A stretch of 64,000 nt of DNA from Litorivita pollutaquae. GTDB lineage: Bacteria > Pseudomonadota > Alphaproteobacteria > Rhodobacterales > Rhodobacteraceae. Numbering within the stretch: the stretch's first letter is position 1; every line of letters begins with the position of its first letter. Made by a program: the position numbers and the translations under genes. The stretch lies in NCBI RefSeq assembly GCF_003205515.1, contig NZ_KZ826482.1:186001-250000 (forward strand), read 5' to 3'. Below the pieces are notes generated by a model. The model did not search any database, was not told the origin of the DNA, and was given only the letters and a program-made list of their open reading frames with translations. Below are positions 8,976-17,566 of the stretch, in pieces.

Positions 8976-9761
8976 CTATAGCGCGGTCCAGCCACCATCT
9001 ACGCTCAATGTCGTGCCGGTGATCTGCGTCGCCGCATCCGAGCACAAGAAAACCGCCGTGCCGCCCAATTGCTCCACCGTGGCGAACTCTTTCGACGGTT
9101 GCCGTTCAAGCATGACCTTTTCGATCACCTCGTCACGACCCATACCGTATTTCTCCATGGTGTCAGGGATTTGCGCCTCGACCAACGGTGTCAAAACATA
9201 GCCGGGGCAAATCGCATTGGCGGTGATCGGATCGCGCGCGGTTTCAAGAGCAACCACTTTGGTCATTCCAACAATCCCGTGTTTCGCCGCCACATAGGCC
9301 GCCTTATAAGGCGATGCCGTAAGCCCATGCGCCGAGGCGATATTGACCACCCGCCCCCAACCGGCCTTGCGCATCATCGGCAAGGCCGCCGCAGTGGTGT
9401 GAAAGGCCGAATTCATATTGATCGCGATGATCGCATTCCATTTATCGACCGGAAATTCATCAATCGGTGCGACGTGCTGAATGCCCGCATTGTTGACCAA
9501 GATATCGCAAACGCCCGCCTGCTCGATCAAGGCACGGCATGCGGCGCCATCGGACATGTCGGCCTGTATGTATCGCGCCTCGACGCCGGTGACATCGCTG
9601 ATCTCCTTGGCCAAAGCGTGATCTTCTTCGCTGTTGGTGAAGGAATTGAGCACAACATTTGCCCCCGCCTTGGCCAGTTCCTTGGCAACGCCAAGCCCGA
9701 TGCCCGAGGTCGATCCGGTAATAACGGCGGTTTTTCCGCTGAGCGGTCCATTGAGTGACAT
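8976..9761 (-). CDS. bdhA: D-3-hydroxybutyrate dehydrogenase (SDR family)
   Basis: 261-residue short-chain dehydrogenase. It shows the cofactor motif TGSTSGIGLGVA, the NNAG motif (LVNNAGIQHV), and a catalytic Tyr-Lys in YVAAKHG with the preceding Ser in IASAHG. The overall pattern and C-terminal ending ITGTTLSVDGGWTAL fit NAD-dependent 3-hydroxybutyrate dehydrogenases, which interconvert 3-hydroxybutyrate and acetoacetate. The start at MSLNGPLSGKT is chosen because GGAG lies 8 nt upstream; the longer frame upstream has no such site. Confidence 0.9.
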   Translation of the reverse strand: MSLNGPLSGKTAVITGSTSGIGLGVAKELAKAGANVVLNSFTNSEEDHALAKEISDVTGVEARYIQADMSDGAACRALIEQAGVCDILVNNAGIQHVAPIDEFPVDKWNAIIAINMNSAFHTTAAALPMMRKAGWGRVVNIASAHGLTASPYKAAYVAAKHGIVGMTKVVALETARDPITANAICPGYVLTPLVEAQIPDTMEKYGMGRDEVIEKVMLERQPSKEFATVEQLGGTAVFLCSDAATQITGTTLSVDGGWTAL

Positions 9762-9924
9762 GATCTCGTCTCCAATTGCTGTCTTCAACAGAGTAGATGC
9801 TGCGGATGCGAAATCAAATGCCGGATTCGTGACCAAAGAGATTCGCGGCACAATCCGAGGAGAAATTCACCCGCGTGACGCAGGCCGCCACGGCACGCAA
9901 AGCAAACTATACATAGCTGTAAGC

Positions 9925-10002
9925 CAAAAAAAAACGCCAGCACGAAGCTGGCGTTAAGTTATTGAGGCAGGTTTCATACAGGCAAGAAACCTATCGAGCA
10001 GT
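9925..10002 (-). ncRNA. Predicted small RNA of about 78 nt, family not recognised
   Basis: Minus-strand transcript unit with its own promoter (see 10009-10037) and a predicted 5' end near 10002. The body holds a short hairpin (GGTTTC/GAAACC, about 9971-9991), a single-stranded TGCCTCAATAACTT linker, and a 9-bp terminator stem (9933-9941 with 9947-9955). The stem is followed by eight to nine U residues. No open frame with a ribosome site lies in it. This is the layout of an Hfq-type regulatory sRNA; hfq is in this window, but that link is inference. I do not recognise a named family. Confidence 0.6.
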
Positions 10003-10008
10003 GACCCC

Positions 10009-10037
10009 TTTATAAGCAAATGCGCGCCGCACTCCAA
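10009..10037 (-). promoter_or_regulatory. Predicted sigma-70 promoter of the small RNA
   Basis: Minus-strand -35 TTGGAG (10032-10037), exactly 17-bp spacer, -10 TATAAA (10009-10014). It is one of the best promoter matches in the window and points away from the binding-protein gene at 10117. Confidence 0.65.
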
Positions 10038-10116
10038 GCTAAAAGTTTGAAAACCCACGAAACCCCCGTTAGGTATCGAATGAGCAAAACAAGGGCAAAG
10101 CAGGATTGTTGCAAAT

Positions 10117-11928
10117 ATGAGGCCAGTATTTTTCCGCGCAAAAGCCCCGAAAATTGCGGCGTTTTGTGCTCTGATTGCCCTGCCGCATATGGCCATGGCG
10201 CAACCGCAACATGGCATAGCTATGTATGGACACCCTGCCCTTCCACCGGATTTTGTGTCCCTCCCCTACGCCAACCCCGATGCCCCGCACGGCGGGCGCA
10301 TCACCACCGGCAACACCGGCAGCTTCGACAGCCTCAATCCTTTTGTGCTCAAGGGCACCGCGCCTTGGCAGCTGCGGTTCATGGGATATGAATCCCTGAT
10401 GGGGCGCTCGTACGACGAACCCTTCACGCTTTACGGTCTACTCGCCGAATCGGTCGAGGTCGGGCCGAATCGCCAATGGGTTGAATTCACCCTGCGCAAA
10501 GAGGCACAGTTTTCCGATGGTAGCCCGGTGACCGTCGAAGATGTGATCTGGTCTTTCGATATTCTTGGCCGTGAGGGCCATCCGCGCTATCGCGGTTTTG
10601 CCGGTCACACCAAAGAGATTACCCAAACCGGCCCGCGCAGCCTGCGCATCACCTTCAACACCGAAGACCGCGAATTGGCATTGATCGCCGGGCTGCGCCC
10701 GATTTTACAAAAGGCACAGTTTGCGGATAAAGATTTTGCAAACGTCACCGATGCGCCGATTGGGTCCGGCCCCTATGTGGTATCAAATTACGAGTTGGGC
10801 CGCCGCGTCACCCTGCGGCGCAATCCCGACTACTGGGGCAAAGATCTGCCCTTGCGGCGCGGCACCAACAACCTTGATGAAATCCGGATCGAATTTTTCG
10901 GCGACGCGACCGTTCTATTCGAAGCCTTTAAGGCCGGCGAGCTTACCGTTCTGCGCGAAGACAACGCCGAAAAATGGGACAGCCAATATGATTTCCCCGC
11001 CGTGCAGCGCGGAGACGTGATAAAAGCGGAAATTCCCCATAAGAAACCATCCCGTATCACCGGTTTGGTCATGAACACCCGCCGCGCGCCCTTTGATGAT
11101 ATCGCCGTGCGCGAGGCCCTGATGCAGGCGTTCAATTTCGAATTTATCAACGACACGCTGACCGGCGGACGCCAACCGCGCGTGACCTCGTATTTCTCCA
11201 ACTCCGAATTGGCGATGTCCCTTGGCCCTGCGACCGGACGGGTCCGCGCGCTTTTGGCCCCCTTTGCCGATCAGCTGCCACCGGAGGTCATGACCGGCTA
11301 TGCCCTGCCGCAATCGGACGGCAGCGCCCGCAACCGCAAAGGCATCCGCCGCGCCATGAATGCCTTGGAAAACGCCGGTTGGTCGGTCGAGGATGGCAGA
11401 TTAACAAAGGACGGCAAGCCGCTGTCATTCAGCATCCTTTTACGCCAAGGCAGCGGAGATACACGGGCCATTGTCGATCTTTATATTCAGGCGCTGGAGC
11501 GTCTTGGCATCACCGCCCGAATCGAAACTGTGGACAATGCGCAATATGAGGCGCGCCAAAGCAGTTTTGACTTCGACATGACCCAATTTCGCCGTGACCT
11601 GTCGCTCAGCCCCGGGAATGAGCAACGCTATTACTGGGGCGCCGATGCCGCCGACACCGAAGGATCGCCAAACCTCATGGGGGTCAAACAGCCCGCCGTG
11701 GATGCGATGATCGACGCGCTATTGACCGCCACCGACCGGGATGATTTTCTCGCTGCGGCGCATGCGCTTGACCGGATCCTGACGGCCGGGCGTTATGTGA
11801 TCCCGTTCTATCAATTCAACATCAGCCGCATTGCCCACGCCAAAGCCCTTCACTATCCGGCAACGACGCCTATATATGGTGATGGGGTGTGGTTCATGCC
11901 CGAAGTCTGGTGGTATCAGGAGGAATAA
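10117..11928 (+). CDS. Extracellular solute-binding protein, family 5 (YejA-like peptide transporter component)
   Basis: 603 residues. A Sec signal peptide ends at about HMAMAQ, with no lipobox, so the protein is probably a soluble periplasmic protein. The rest fits SBP_bac_5 proteins of the YejA/oligopeptide type: a LNPFVLKGTAPWQLRFMGYE segment, the FTLRKEAQFSDGSPVT motif and a WGADAADTEGSPNLMG ligand-lobe region. Such proteins deliver peptides or other ligands to an ABC importer. No permease or ATPase genes are adjacent; an entericidin-like gene starts 2 nt after its stop. Confidence 0.88.
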   Translation: MRPVFFRAKAPKIAAFCALIALPHMAMAQPQHGIAMYGHPALPPDFVSLPYANPDAPHGGRITTGNTGSFDSLNPFVLKGTAPWQLRFMGYESLMGRSYDEPFTLYGLLAESVEVGPNRQWVEFTLRKEAQFSDGSPVTVEDVIWSFDILGREGHPRYRGFAGHTKEITQTGPRSLRITFNTEDRELALIAGLRPILQKAQFADKDFANVTDAPIGSGPYVVSNYELGRRVTLRRNPDYWGKDLPLRRGTNNLDEIRIEFFGDATVLFEAFKAGELTVLREDNAEKWDSQYDFPAVQRGDVIKAEIPHKKPSRITGLVMNTRRAPFDDIAVREALMQAFNFEFINDTLTGGRQPRVTSYFSNSELAMSLGPATGRVRALLAPFADQLPPEVMTGYALPQSDGSARNRKGIRRAMNALENAGWSVEDGRLTKDGKPLSFSILLRQGSGDTRAIVDLYIQALERLGITARIETVDNAQYEARQSSFDFDMTQFRRDLSLSPGNEQRYYWGADAADTEGSPNLMGVKQPAVDAMIDALLTATDRDDFLAAAHALDRILTAGRYVIPFYQFNISRIAHAKALHYPATTPIYGDGVWFMPEVWWYQEE

Positions 11929-11929
11929 C

Positions 11930-12052
11930 ATGCCGCTTAAACCCGTTTTCGCCGCCGCCCTTCTTGGCCTGGTTTTGGCCGGATGTGCCACGGTTGAAGG
12001 CATTGGTCGCGATATTTCAGGCGGGGCACAACGTGCCTCAAACTGGTTCTGA
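11930..12052 (+). CDS. Entericidin A/B-type small lipoprotein
   Basis: 40-residue protein: short basic N-terminus, hydrophobic stretch, lipobox LAGC at residues 16-19, then TVEGIGRDISGGAQRA, the conserved mature part of entericidin-like lipoproteins. It is predicted to be a lipid-anchored envelope peptide. A perfect AGGAGG lies 6 nt upstream of the ATG, partly inside the end of the preceding gene (2-nt gap), so it is probably co-transcribed with the binding protein. Entericidins in enterobacteria act in stress or programmed lysis; that role here is not shown. Confidence 0.85.
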   Translation: MPLKPVFAAALLGLVLAGCATVEGIGRDISGGAQRASNWF

Positions 12053-12092
12053 TCGCCTTGTTCTGCTCTGCTGTCAAAGGCAAAGACGCCCC

Positions 12093-13628
12093 ATGACATC
12101 TGTGTTTGATGCCGGTCCTGCGGCGCCTTGCCCGGCGCCGTTCAACCTTGCGGCGCATGTGCTGGCGCACGCCCGCGATCTGGGTGACAAACCCGCGCTT
12201 GAGGTCTTGAGCCCTGACAGGTCTGAGATCTGGAGCTACGACCAACTGGAACGAGCGGTGCGCGGCATCGCCACAGGGTTGCTACAACGCGGATTAAAAC
12301 CGCGAGACAAGATATTGATGCGAATGGGAAATACGGTTGATTTCCCTCTGTCATACTTGGGTGCAATCGCGGCCGGAATGGTGCCGGTGCCCACCTCGTC
12401 GCAATTGACCGCGCCCGAAGTGGCCAAGATGATCACTGCGCTCGATCCCGCCGCGATCCTGTTCAGCAATGGCATCGCCGTGCCCGAAAACAGCGGGTGC
12501 ACCGAAATCGGACAGGCTGAGCTTGACGCGATGCACGCGCTACCGCCCGCCGATTATGAGATGGGCGACCCCGAGCGCTTGGCCTATATCATCTATACCT
12601 CCGGCACCTCGGGGCAACCGCGCGCCGTTTGCCATGCCCATCGCGCCATTTGGGCGCGACAAATGATGCATGCCGGATGGTCCGGGTTGCGGATCTCCGA
12701 CCGGTTGCTGCATGCGGGTGCGTTCAATTGGACCTTTACACTTGGCACCGGATTGATGGACCCGTGGAGCATCGGCGCCACGGCTTTGATCCCCGAAGAC
12801 GGCACCGCACCAGAGGCGTTACCCGCTCTTTTGCGCAAGCACAAAGCAACGATTTTCGCCGCAGTTCCAGGGGTTTATCGCAAGATATTAAGTCAGCCGA
12901 ACATCCCCGACCTACCGGATTTGCGCCATGGATTGGCCGCCGGAGAGAATTTACCCGAAACGCTGCGCCGCGCATGGCAGGCCGCCACCGGCGGGCAGAT
13001 ATACGAAGCCTTCGGCATGTCGGAATGTTCGACCTTTATTTCGTCGAGCCCGACAACCCCTGCCGAAAACGGTATGATTGGCCGCCCGCAAATCGGCCGC
13101 CGCGTGGCTTTGATTGATCCTGAAACCGGCGAGATCGTGCCACATGGCAGCGCCGGCACAATCGCAATACACCGCAGCGATCCGGGCTTGATGCTGGGCT
13201 ATCTCGGGGCTGAGGACGAGACAAATTCCAAATACATCGACGATTGGTTTATCACGGGTGATCAAGCGGTTATGGACCAAAGCGGAGGTGTTTCCTACCT
13301 TGGCCGCGATGATGATATGATGAATGCAGGCGGCTTTCGCGTCTCGCCGCTCGAAGTCGAGGCGGCGCTTTTGCCGCATCCTGACATTCGTGAGATCGGC
13401 GCCACCGACATCAGGGTCAAAGAAGGCACCAGCGTCATCATGGCGTTCTACACCAGCGACACCCCGATCGATGAGGCGGCGCTCAAAGACTATGCCGCCG
13501 CGCGGCTTGCACGGTATAAACAGCCGCGCGCCTACATCCGCTTGCCGAAACTGCCAAGCAATCCAAATGGCAAACTCTCCCGCCGCGCTTTAAAAGAAAG
13601 CCACGAGGCGCATCTGCGCAGAACGTGA
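12093..13628 (+). CDS. AMP-dependent acyl-CoA synthetase/ligase
   Basis: 511-residue ANL-superfamily enzyme. It shows the P-loop-like A3 motif IIYTSGTSGQPRAVCHAH, the A5 motif YEAFGMSECS, the hinge GDQAVMDQSGGVSYLGRDDD with MNAGGFRVSPLEVE, and the catalytic Lys in NPNGKLSRR. It activates a carboxylate to acyl-AMP and then the CoA thioester. The pattern resembles benzoate- or medium-chain acyl-CoA ligases, but the substrate cannot be read from sequence. The start MTSVFDAG is preferred over the longer open frame, which runs through the entericidin gene. Confidence 0.87.
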   Translation: MTSVFDAGPAAPCPAPFNLAAHVLAHARDLGDKPALEVLSPDRSEIWSYDQLERAVRGIATGLLQRGLKPRDKILMRMGNTVDFPLSYLGAIAAGMVPVPTSSQLTAPEVAKMITALDPAAILFSNGIAVPENSGCTEIGQAELDAMHALPPADYEMGDPERLAYIIYTSGTSGQPRAVCHAHRAIWARQMMHAGWSGLRISDRLLHAGAFNWTFTLGTGLMDPWSIGATALIPEDGTAPEALPALLRKHKATIFAAVPGVYRKILSQPNIPDLPDLRHGLAAGENLPETLRRAWQAATGGQIYEAFGMSECSTFISSSPTTPAENGMIGRPQIGRRVALIDPETGEIVPHGSAGTIAIHRSDPGLMLGYLGAEDETNSKYIDDWFITGDQAVMDQSGGVSYLGRDDDMMNAGGFRVSPLEVEAALLPHPDIREIGATDIRVKEGTSVIMAFYTSDTPIDEAALKDYAAARLARYKQPRAYIRLPKLPSNPNGKLSRRALKESHEAHLRRT

Positions 13629-13694
13629 TGCGCAGCCTCATCCCGTTTCTGGCACATGCCTCGGCGGGATTATCCTTTCCCTTTGCCGATGCGC

Positions 13695-13712
13695 CCCTTA
13701 CCAAAGTAAGGG
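13695..13712. promoter_or_regulatory. Inverted repeat upstream of DsbA/FrnE-like gene
   Basis: Perfect repeat CCCTTAC-CAAA-GTAAGGG, 16 nt before the start codon at 13729 and just before its AAAGGAGG ribosome site. Position and symmetry suggest an operator, or a hairpin affecting translation. The TTAC...GTAA core is reminiscent of HxlR-type sites, which is only a guess. Confidence 0.45.
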
Positions 13713-13728
13713 TACAAAAGGAGGCCTC

Positions 13729-14367
13729 ATGGTCAAACTCGATATTATCTCCGACCCGATTTGCCCATGGTGCTTTATCGGTAAAACCCTGCTTGATCGC
13801 GCGTTAGAGGCGCGGCCGGACCATCCTTTTGTGATCGAATGGCATCCGTTTCAGCTCAATCCAGATATGCCGGTTGAGGGTATGGAGCGCCGCGCCTATC
13901 TCGAAGCAAAGTTTGGCGGCGCGGAGGGTGCGGATAAAACATATGGCGCGATTGCGGACCACGCCAAAGAGGCCGGCGTCGAGATTGATTTCGACGCAAT
14001 CACCCGCACCCCCAACACCTTTAACGCCCATCGGTTGATCCATTGGGCGCAGCTTGAAGGCAGACAAACCGCCGTGGTCTCGCGCCTGTTCAAAGCCTAT
14101 TTCCAAGAGGGCCGTGACATTGGAAATGCCGATGTTCTGGCCGATATCGCGGATGGGGTCGGCATTGATGCCTCTGTGGTGTTGCGGTTGTTCGATTCGG
14201 ATGCGGACCGCGACACTTTGACCGATCGCGAAACCCAGTTCCGGAAAATGGGTGTCACCTCTGTTCCGACCTTCATCGTCGCCAGCCAGCACGCCGTGCC
14301 GGGCGCCCAACCCACCGAACTCTGGCTTCAGGTGATGGACGATATTGCCGCGCAAGCAAGGGAATAA
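13729..14367 (+). CDS. DsbA-family (FrnE-like) thiol oxidoreductase
   Basis: 212-residue DsbA-fold protein without signal peptide, so cytoplasmic. The active-site CPWC sits at residues 12-15 (SDPICPWCFIGK), followed by the FrnE/2-hydroxychromene-2-carboxylate-isomerase-like WHPFQLNPDMP segment and a cis-Pro loop in GVTSVPTFIV. FrnE-like proteins are dithiol oxidoreductases linked to oxidative stress. A strong AAAGGAGG ribosome site precedes the ATG, and the gene is followed after 4 nt by a small channel gene, likely one operon. Confidence 0.87.
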   Translation: MVKLDIISDPICPWCFIGKTLLDRALEARPDHPFVIEWHPFQLNPDMPVEGMERRAYLEAKFGGAEGADKTYGAIADHAKEAGVEIDFDAITRTPNTFNAHRLIHWAQLEGRQTAVVSRLFKAYFQEGRDIGNADVLADIADGVGIDASVVLRLFDSDADRDTLTDRETQFRKMGVTSVPTFIVASQHAVPGAQPTELWLQVMDDIAAQARE

Positions 14368-14371
14368 CTCC

Positions 14372-14767
14372 ATGCGTTTGGTAAAAGTTACCGCGTTACT
14401 TTCAACGGTTATATTGATCATCGGCTCGGGAACGGTGTTCTTTCACCACGTCGAAGGATGGTCCTGGCTCGACAGTTATTTTTTCACCGTGGTGACCCTG
14501 TCAACGGTCGGTTACGGGTCCATCGTGCCGGTCACGGCGGTCGGAAAAATCGGCACAACGGTGTTCATCTTTGTTGGCTTGGGGATTTTCGCCTTTGCCT
14601 TGCAACAATTTGGTGCCTTCACGGCGCGCAAGCGCGAAGAGCACACCGAATGGCTCGTCGCACAGCTTGGCCATGGCCACCTCCACGGCCGCCATCCGCC
14701 CCCCGAGCCCCAGGCCGACAACGCTGCCGATGCCCCGCATCACACCGGCCACTCCCCCAAACCCTAA
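14372..14767 (+). CDS. Two-helix potassium channel (Ion_trans_2 family)
   Basis: 131 residues: first membrane helix at about residues 5-24, a pore loop with the selectivity-filter sequence TLSTVGYGSIVP, a second helix at about 57-77, then a short charged, His-rich tail. This is the minimal KcsA-like subunit, expected to work as a tetramer in the inner membrane. No regulatory RCK domain is fused. It begins 4 nt after the DsbA-like gene, so it is likely co-transcribed. A perfect long palindrome copy follows the stop. Confidence 0.87.
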   Translation: MRLVKVTALLSTVILIIGSGTVFFHHVEGWSWLDSYFFTVVTLSTVGYGSIVPVTAVGKIGTTVFIFVGLGIFAFALQQFGAFTARKREEHTEWLVAQLGHGHLHGRHPPPEPQADNAADAPHHTGHSPKP

Positions 14768-14778
14768 CCAGATCATTG

Positions 14779-14800
14779 CGGTGGACCGAACGGTCCACCG
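14779..14800. repeat. Dispersed palindrome copy 3 (longest)
   Basis: Core TGGACCGAACGGTCCA at 14782-14797. Here the symmetry extends to 10-bp arms around a central AA, making it the most hairpin-prone copy. It starts about 12-15 nt after the channel-gene stop. Confidence 0.85.
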
Positions 14801-14907
14801 ACCCAAAAACTTCTGTGATTCAGCGCACAGAGCAAACGCCGCGCGCGCCTCTGGCACAGCATCGCCGCCAATGCTAAAGCCACGGAGATCCCAACGCCGG
14901 AGTCCCC

Positions 14908-16116
14908 ATGCCATCCAAACCTCAATCTCGCATTGAATTCATTGCGCTCATGGCAATGATGGTCGCAACCGTCGCCTTTTCCGTCGACTCGATGTTGCCT
15001 GCGCTGCCGGAAATCGCACAGGATTTAACGCCCGACCGGCTCAACCATGCACAATTGATCATCACTGCTTTTGCCATGGGCATGGGCATCGGCACGTTAT
15101 TTACCGGACCGCTGTCCGACACCTTTGGGCGCAAACCGGTGATTGTCGCCACCGCCGCACTATATATCATCGGTGCGGCGCTGTCTTATCTGGCCCCGAC
15201 GATTGAATTGATGATCGCCGCGCGGGTCTTGCAAGGGCTCGGAGCCGCCGGGCCACGCACCATTTCCATGGCTGTGATCCGCGACCTGTATTCGGGGCGC
15301 GAAATGGCGCGGCTGATGTCCTTTGTGATGATGGTGTTCACAATGATCCCCGCCGTGGCGCCTTTGATCGGGTTTGGCATCATGTCGATCACCGGATGGC
15401 GCGGCATTTTCCTCGCCTTTATCCTGTTTTCGGTGATCTCGACCCTTTGGATGAGCCTGCGCCTTGACGAACCCCTGCCCAAGGACCGCCGCCGGTCGCT
15501 TGACCTGCGCCGTTTGGCCACGGCCTCCCGCGAAATGCTCTCCATCGCGATGGTCCGGCAATCGATTTTTGTTCAAACCATGTGCTTTGGCATGTTGTTC
15601 ACCTCGATCACCATGATCCAACAGATCTTTGACCAGACCTTTGATAAATCCGCGTCCTTCACCTTCTGGTTCTTCTCCATGGCGCTCTGCGGGGCCTGCG
15701 CCAATATGCTTAACGCCGCGCTTGTGGTGCGCATTGGCATGTGGCGTATTGCGACCGGCATGCTTGCGCTGCTGATCCTGGCCAGCCTCCTGATGCTTGG
15801 GTTCTACGCCACCGGTCCGGCGCTCGGGGCGCTGTTCATCGGGTATCTGTTGTGGCAAGCGATGGTGTTTTTCCAAATGGGCATGACCCTCGGCAATCTC
15901 AATGCCATGGCCATGGGGCCTTTGGGGCATATTGCCGGTCTGGCGTCATCCATCATCGGCGCCTTATCGACCGTTGGTGGCGCGGTTATTGGCTCTGTCG
16001 TCGGGCAAATGTTCGATGGCACCCCGCAACCCTTGATCACCGCCTGTGCGATCATGTCGGCGGCGGCCTTTGCCACCATGCTACGCATGAACAATCTCGA
16101 AGCGCGCGCCGCCTGA
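14908..16116 (+). CDS. Bcr/CflA-type multidrug efflux transporter (MFS)
   Basis: 402 residues with about twelve hydrophobic helices. Typical Bcr/CflA features are the start region VAFSVDSMLPALPEIAQDL, the GPLSDTFGRKPV loop 2-3 motif of the major facilitator superfamily, and LQGLGAAGPRTISMAVIRDL in helix 4-5. The protein is predicted to export drugs or metabolites using proton gradient. GGAG lies 5 nt before the ATG. Monocistronic by appearance, with 106 nt before icd. Confidence 0.88.
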   Translation: MPSKPQSRIEFIALMAMMVATVAFSVDSMLPALPEIAQDLTPDRLNHAQLIITAFAMGMGIGTLFTGPLSDTFGRKPVIVATAALYIIGAALSYLAPTIELMIAARVLQGLGAAGPRTISMAVIRDLYSGREMARLMSFVMMVFTMIPAVAPLIGFGIMSITGWRGIFLAFILFSVISTLWMSLRLDEPLPKDRRRSLDLRRLATASREMLSIAMVRQSIFVQTMCFGMLFTSITMIQQIFDQTFDKSASFTFWFFSMALCGACANMLNAALVVRIGMWRIATGMLALLILASLLMLGFYATGPALGALFIGYLLWQAMVFFQMGMTLGNLNAMAMGPLGHIAGLASSIIGALSTVGGAVIGSVVGQMFDGTPQPLITACAIMSAAAFATMLRMNNLEARAA

Positions 16117-16222
16117 CCGCCTTTATATGCGACATAGATTTGCGCCTTACCTTTCCCTGACGGCGCGGTTGCGCTAGCCTTGCTGCATATGCAAAGCACG
16201 CCACAACCGGTAAGGATTGCCC

Positions 16223-17446
16223 ATGTCAAAAATCAAAGTGGAAAACCCCGTTGTCGAGCTCGACGGTGATGAAATGACCCGCATCATGTGGCAGTTCATC
16301 AAGGATAAATTGATCCTGCCATATCTCGATATTGATCTGAAATACTACGATTTGGGGATGGAAGCGCGCGACGACACCGATGATCAAATCACCATCGACG
16401 CCGCCGAAGCGATCAAAACCCACGGCGTTGGCGTGAAATGCGCAACCATTACCCCCGACGAGGCGCGCGTCGAAGAATTCGGCCTGAAAAAAATGTGGCC
16501 CTCGCCCAATGGCACCATCCGCAATATCCTTGGCGGGGTGGTGTTCCGCCAACCGATCATCTGCAACAATGTGCCACGTTTGGTGCCCGGTTGGACCAAA
16601 CCCATCGTCATCGGCCGCCATGCCTTTGGCGACCAGTATAAAGCCAGCGACTTTAAATTCCCCTCGGCGGGCAAGCTGACGATGAAATTTGTCGGCGAAG
16701 ACGGCACCGAGATCGAGCGCGAGGTCTATGACGCGCCCTCCTCTGGCGTCTTTATGGGCATGTATAACCTTGATGCCTCGATCCGCGATTTCGCCCGCGC
16801 CTCGCTCAATTATGGCCTTATGATGGGCTGGCCGGTCTATCTCTCGACCAAAAATACCATTTTGAAACAATATGATGGTCAATTTTTGCAGATCTTCCAA
16901 GAGATCTATGAGCAAGAGTTCCAAGACCGCTACAAAGAAGCGGGCATTTGGTATGAACACCGCCTGATCGACGACATGGTCGCCTGCTGTATGAAATGGA
17001 ATGGTGGCTTTGTCTGGGCTTGCAAAAACTACGACGGCGATGTGCAATCGGACACCGTGGCCCAAGGCTTCGGCTCGCTTGGCCTCATGGCCTCGCAATT
17101 GATGACGCCGGACGGCAAAATTGTCGAAGCCGAAGCCGCTCATGGCACCGTGACCCGCCACTATCGCCAACACCAAAAGGGCGAGGCCACCTCGACCAAC
17201 TCCATCGCCTCGATCTACGCATGGACCGGCGGCCTCAAACACCGTGCAAAACTTGACGATAACGCGGCGCTGAAAACCTTTGCCGAAACTCTCGAACGCG
17301 TCGTTGTTGAGACGGTCGAAAGCGGCTTTATGACCAAAGACCTCGCACTATTGGTCGGCCCTGAACAAAAATGGCTCACCACAATGGGTTTCTTGGAAAA
17401 AATCGACGAAAACTTGGGGAAATCCCTCGACGCCGCGCTCGCCTGA
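16223..17446 (+). CDS. icd: NADP-dependent isocitrate dehydrogenase, homodimeric type
   Basis: 407-residue TCA-cycle enzyme converting isocitrate to 2-oxoglutarate with NADP. It belongs to the eukaryote-like type II group: [20 protein letters not shown] at the start, the [12 protein letters not shown] substrate loop, and the dehydrogenase signature within [25 protein letters not shown] precedes the ATG by 7 nt; a TTG six bases upstream is in frame but less likely. A terminator follows 50 nt after the stop. Confidence 0.97.
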   Translation: MSKIKVENPVVELDGDEMTRIMWQFIKDKLILPYLDIDLKYYDLGMEARDDTDDQITIDAAEAIKTHGVGVKCATITPDEARVEEFGLKKMWPSPNGTIRNILGGVVFRQPIICNNVPRLVPGWTKPIVIGRHAFGDQYKASDFKFPSAGKLTMKFVGEDGTEIEREVYDAPSSGVFMGMYNLDASIRDFARASLNYGLMMGWPVYLSTKNTILKQYDGQFLQIFQEIYEQEFQDRYKEAGIWYEHRLIDDMVACCMKWNGGFVWACKNYDGDVQSDTVAQGFGSLGLMASQLMTPDGKIVEAEAAHGTVTRHYRQHQKGEATSTNSIASIYAWTGGLKHRAKLDDNAALKTFAETLERVVVETVESGFMTKDLALLVGPEQKWLTTMGFLEKIDENLGKSLDAALA

Positions 17447-17496
17447 TCTTTCTGCTTTCTTCAAATATCCACGCCGTAGGCACATAAATCAAAGCA

Positions 17497-17525
17497 AAAG
17501 ACCGGCCCACAAGGACCGGTCTTTT
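17497..17525 (+). terminator. Terminator after icd
   Basis: 9-bp stem AAAGACCGG (17497-17505) with CCGGTCTTT (17516-17524), 10-nt loop, ending in a T-run. It sits between convergent genes and may serve icd mainly. Confidence 0.8.
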
Positions 17526-17550
17526 TCATTTGAAAACAGGCTCATGCCAG

Positions 17551-17566
17551 TGGACCAATCGGTCTA
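17551..17566. repeat. Dispersed palindrome copy 4, overlapping a stop codon
   Basis: TGGACCAATCGGTCTA. Its last three bases are the TAG stop of the minus-strand dehydrogenase gene, and it lies between two convergent genes. Confidence 0.8.

Noticed and set aside
9954-10217. 87-codon minus-strand open frame over the small-RNA region
   Set aside because: It spans the sRNA promoter and terminator, has no ribosome site, and its composition is not protein-like.
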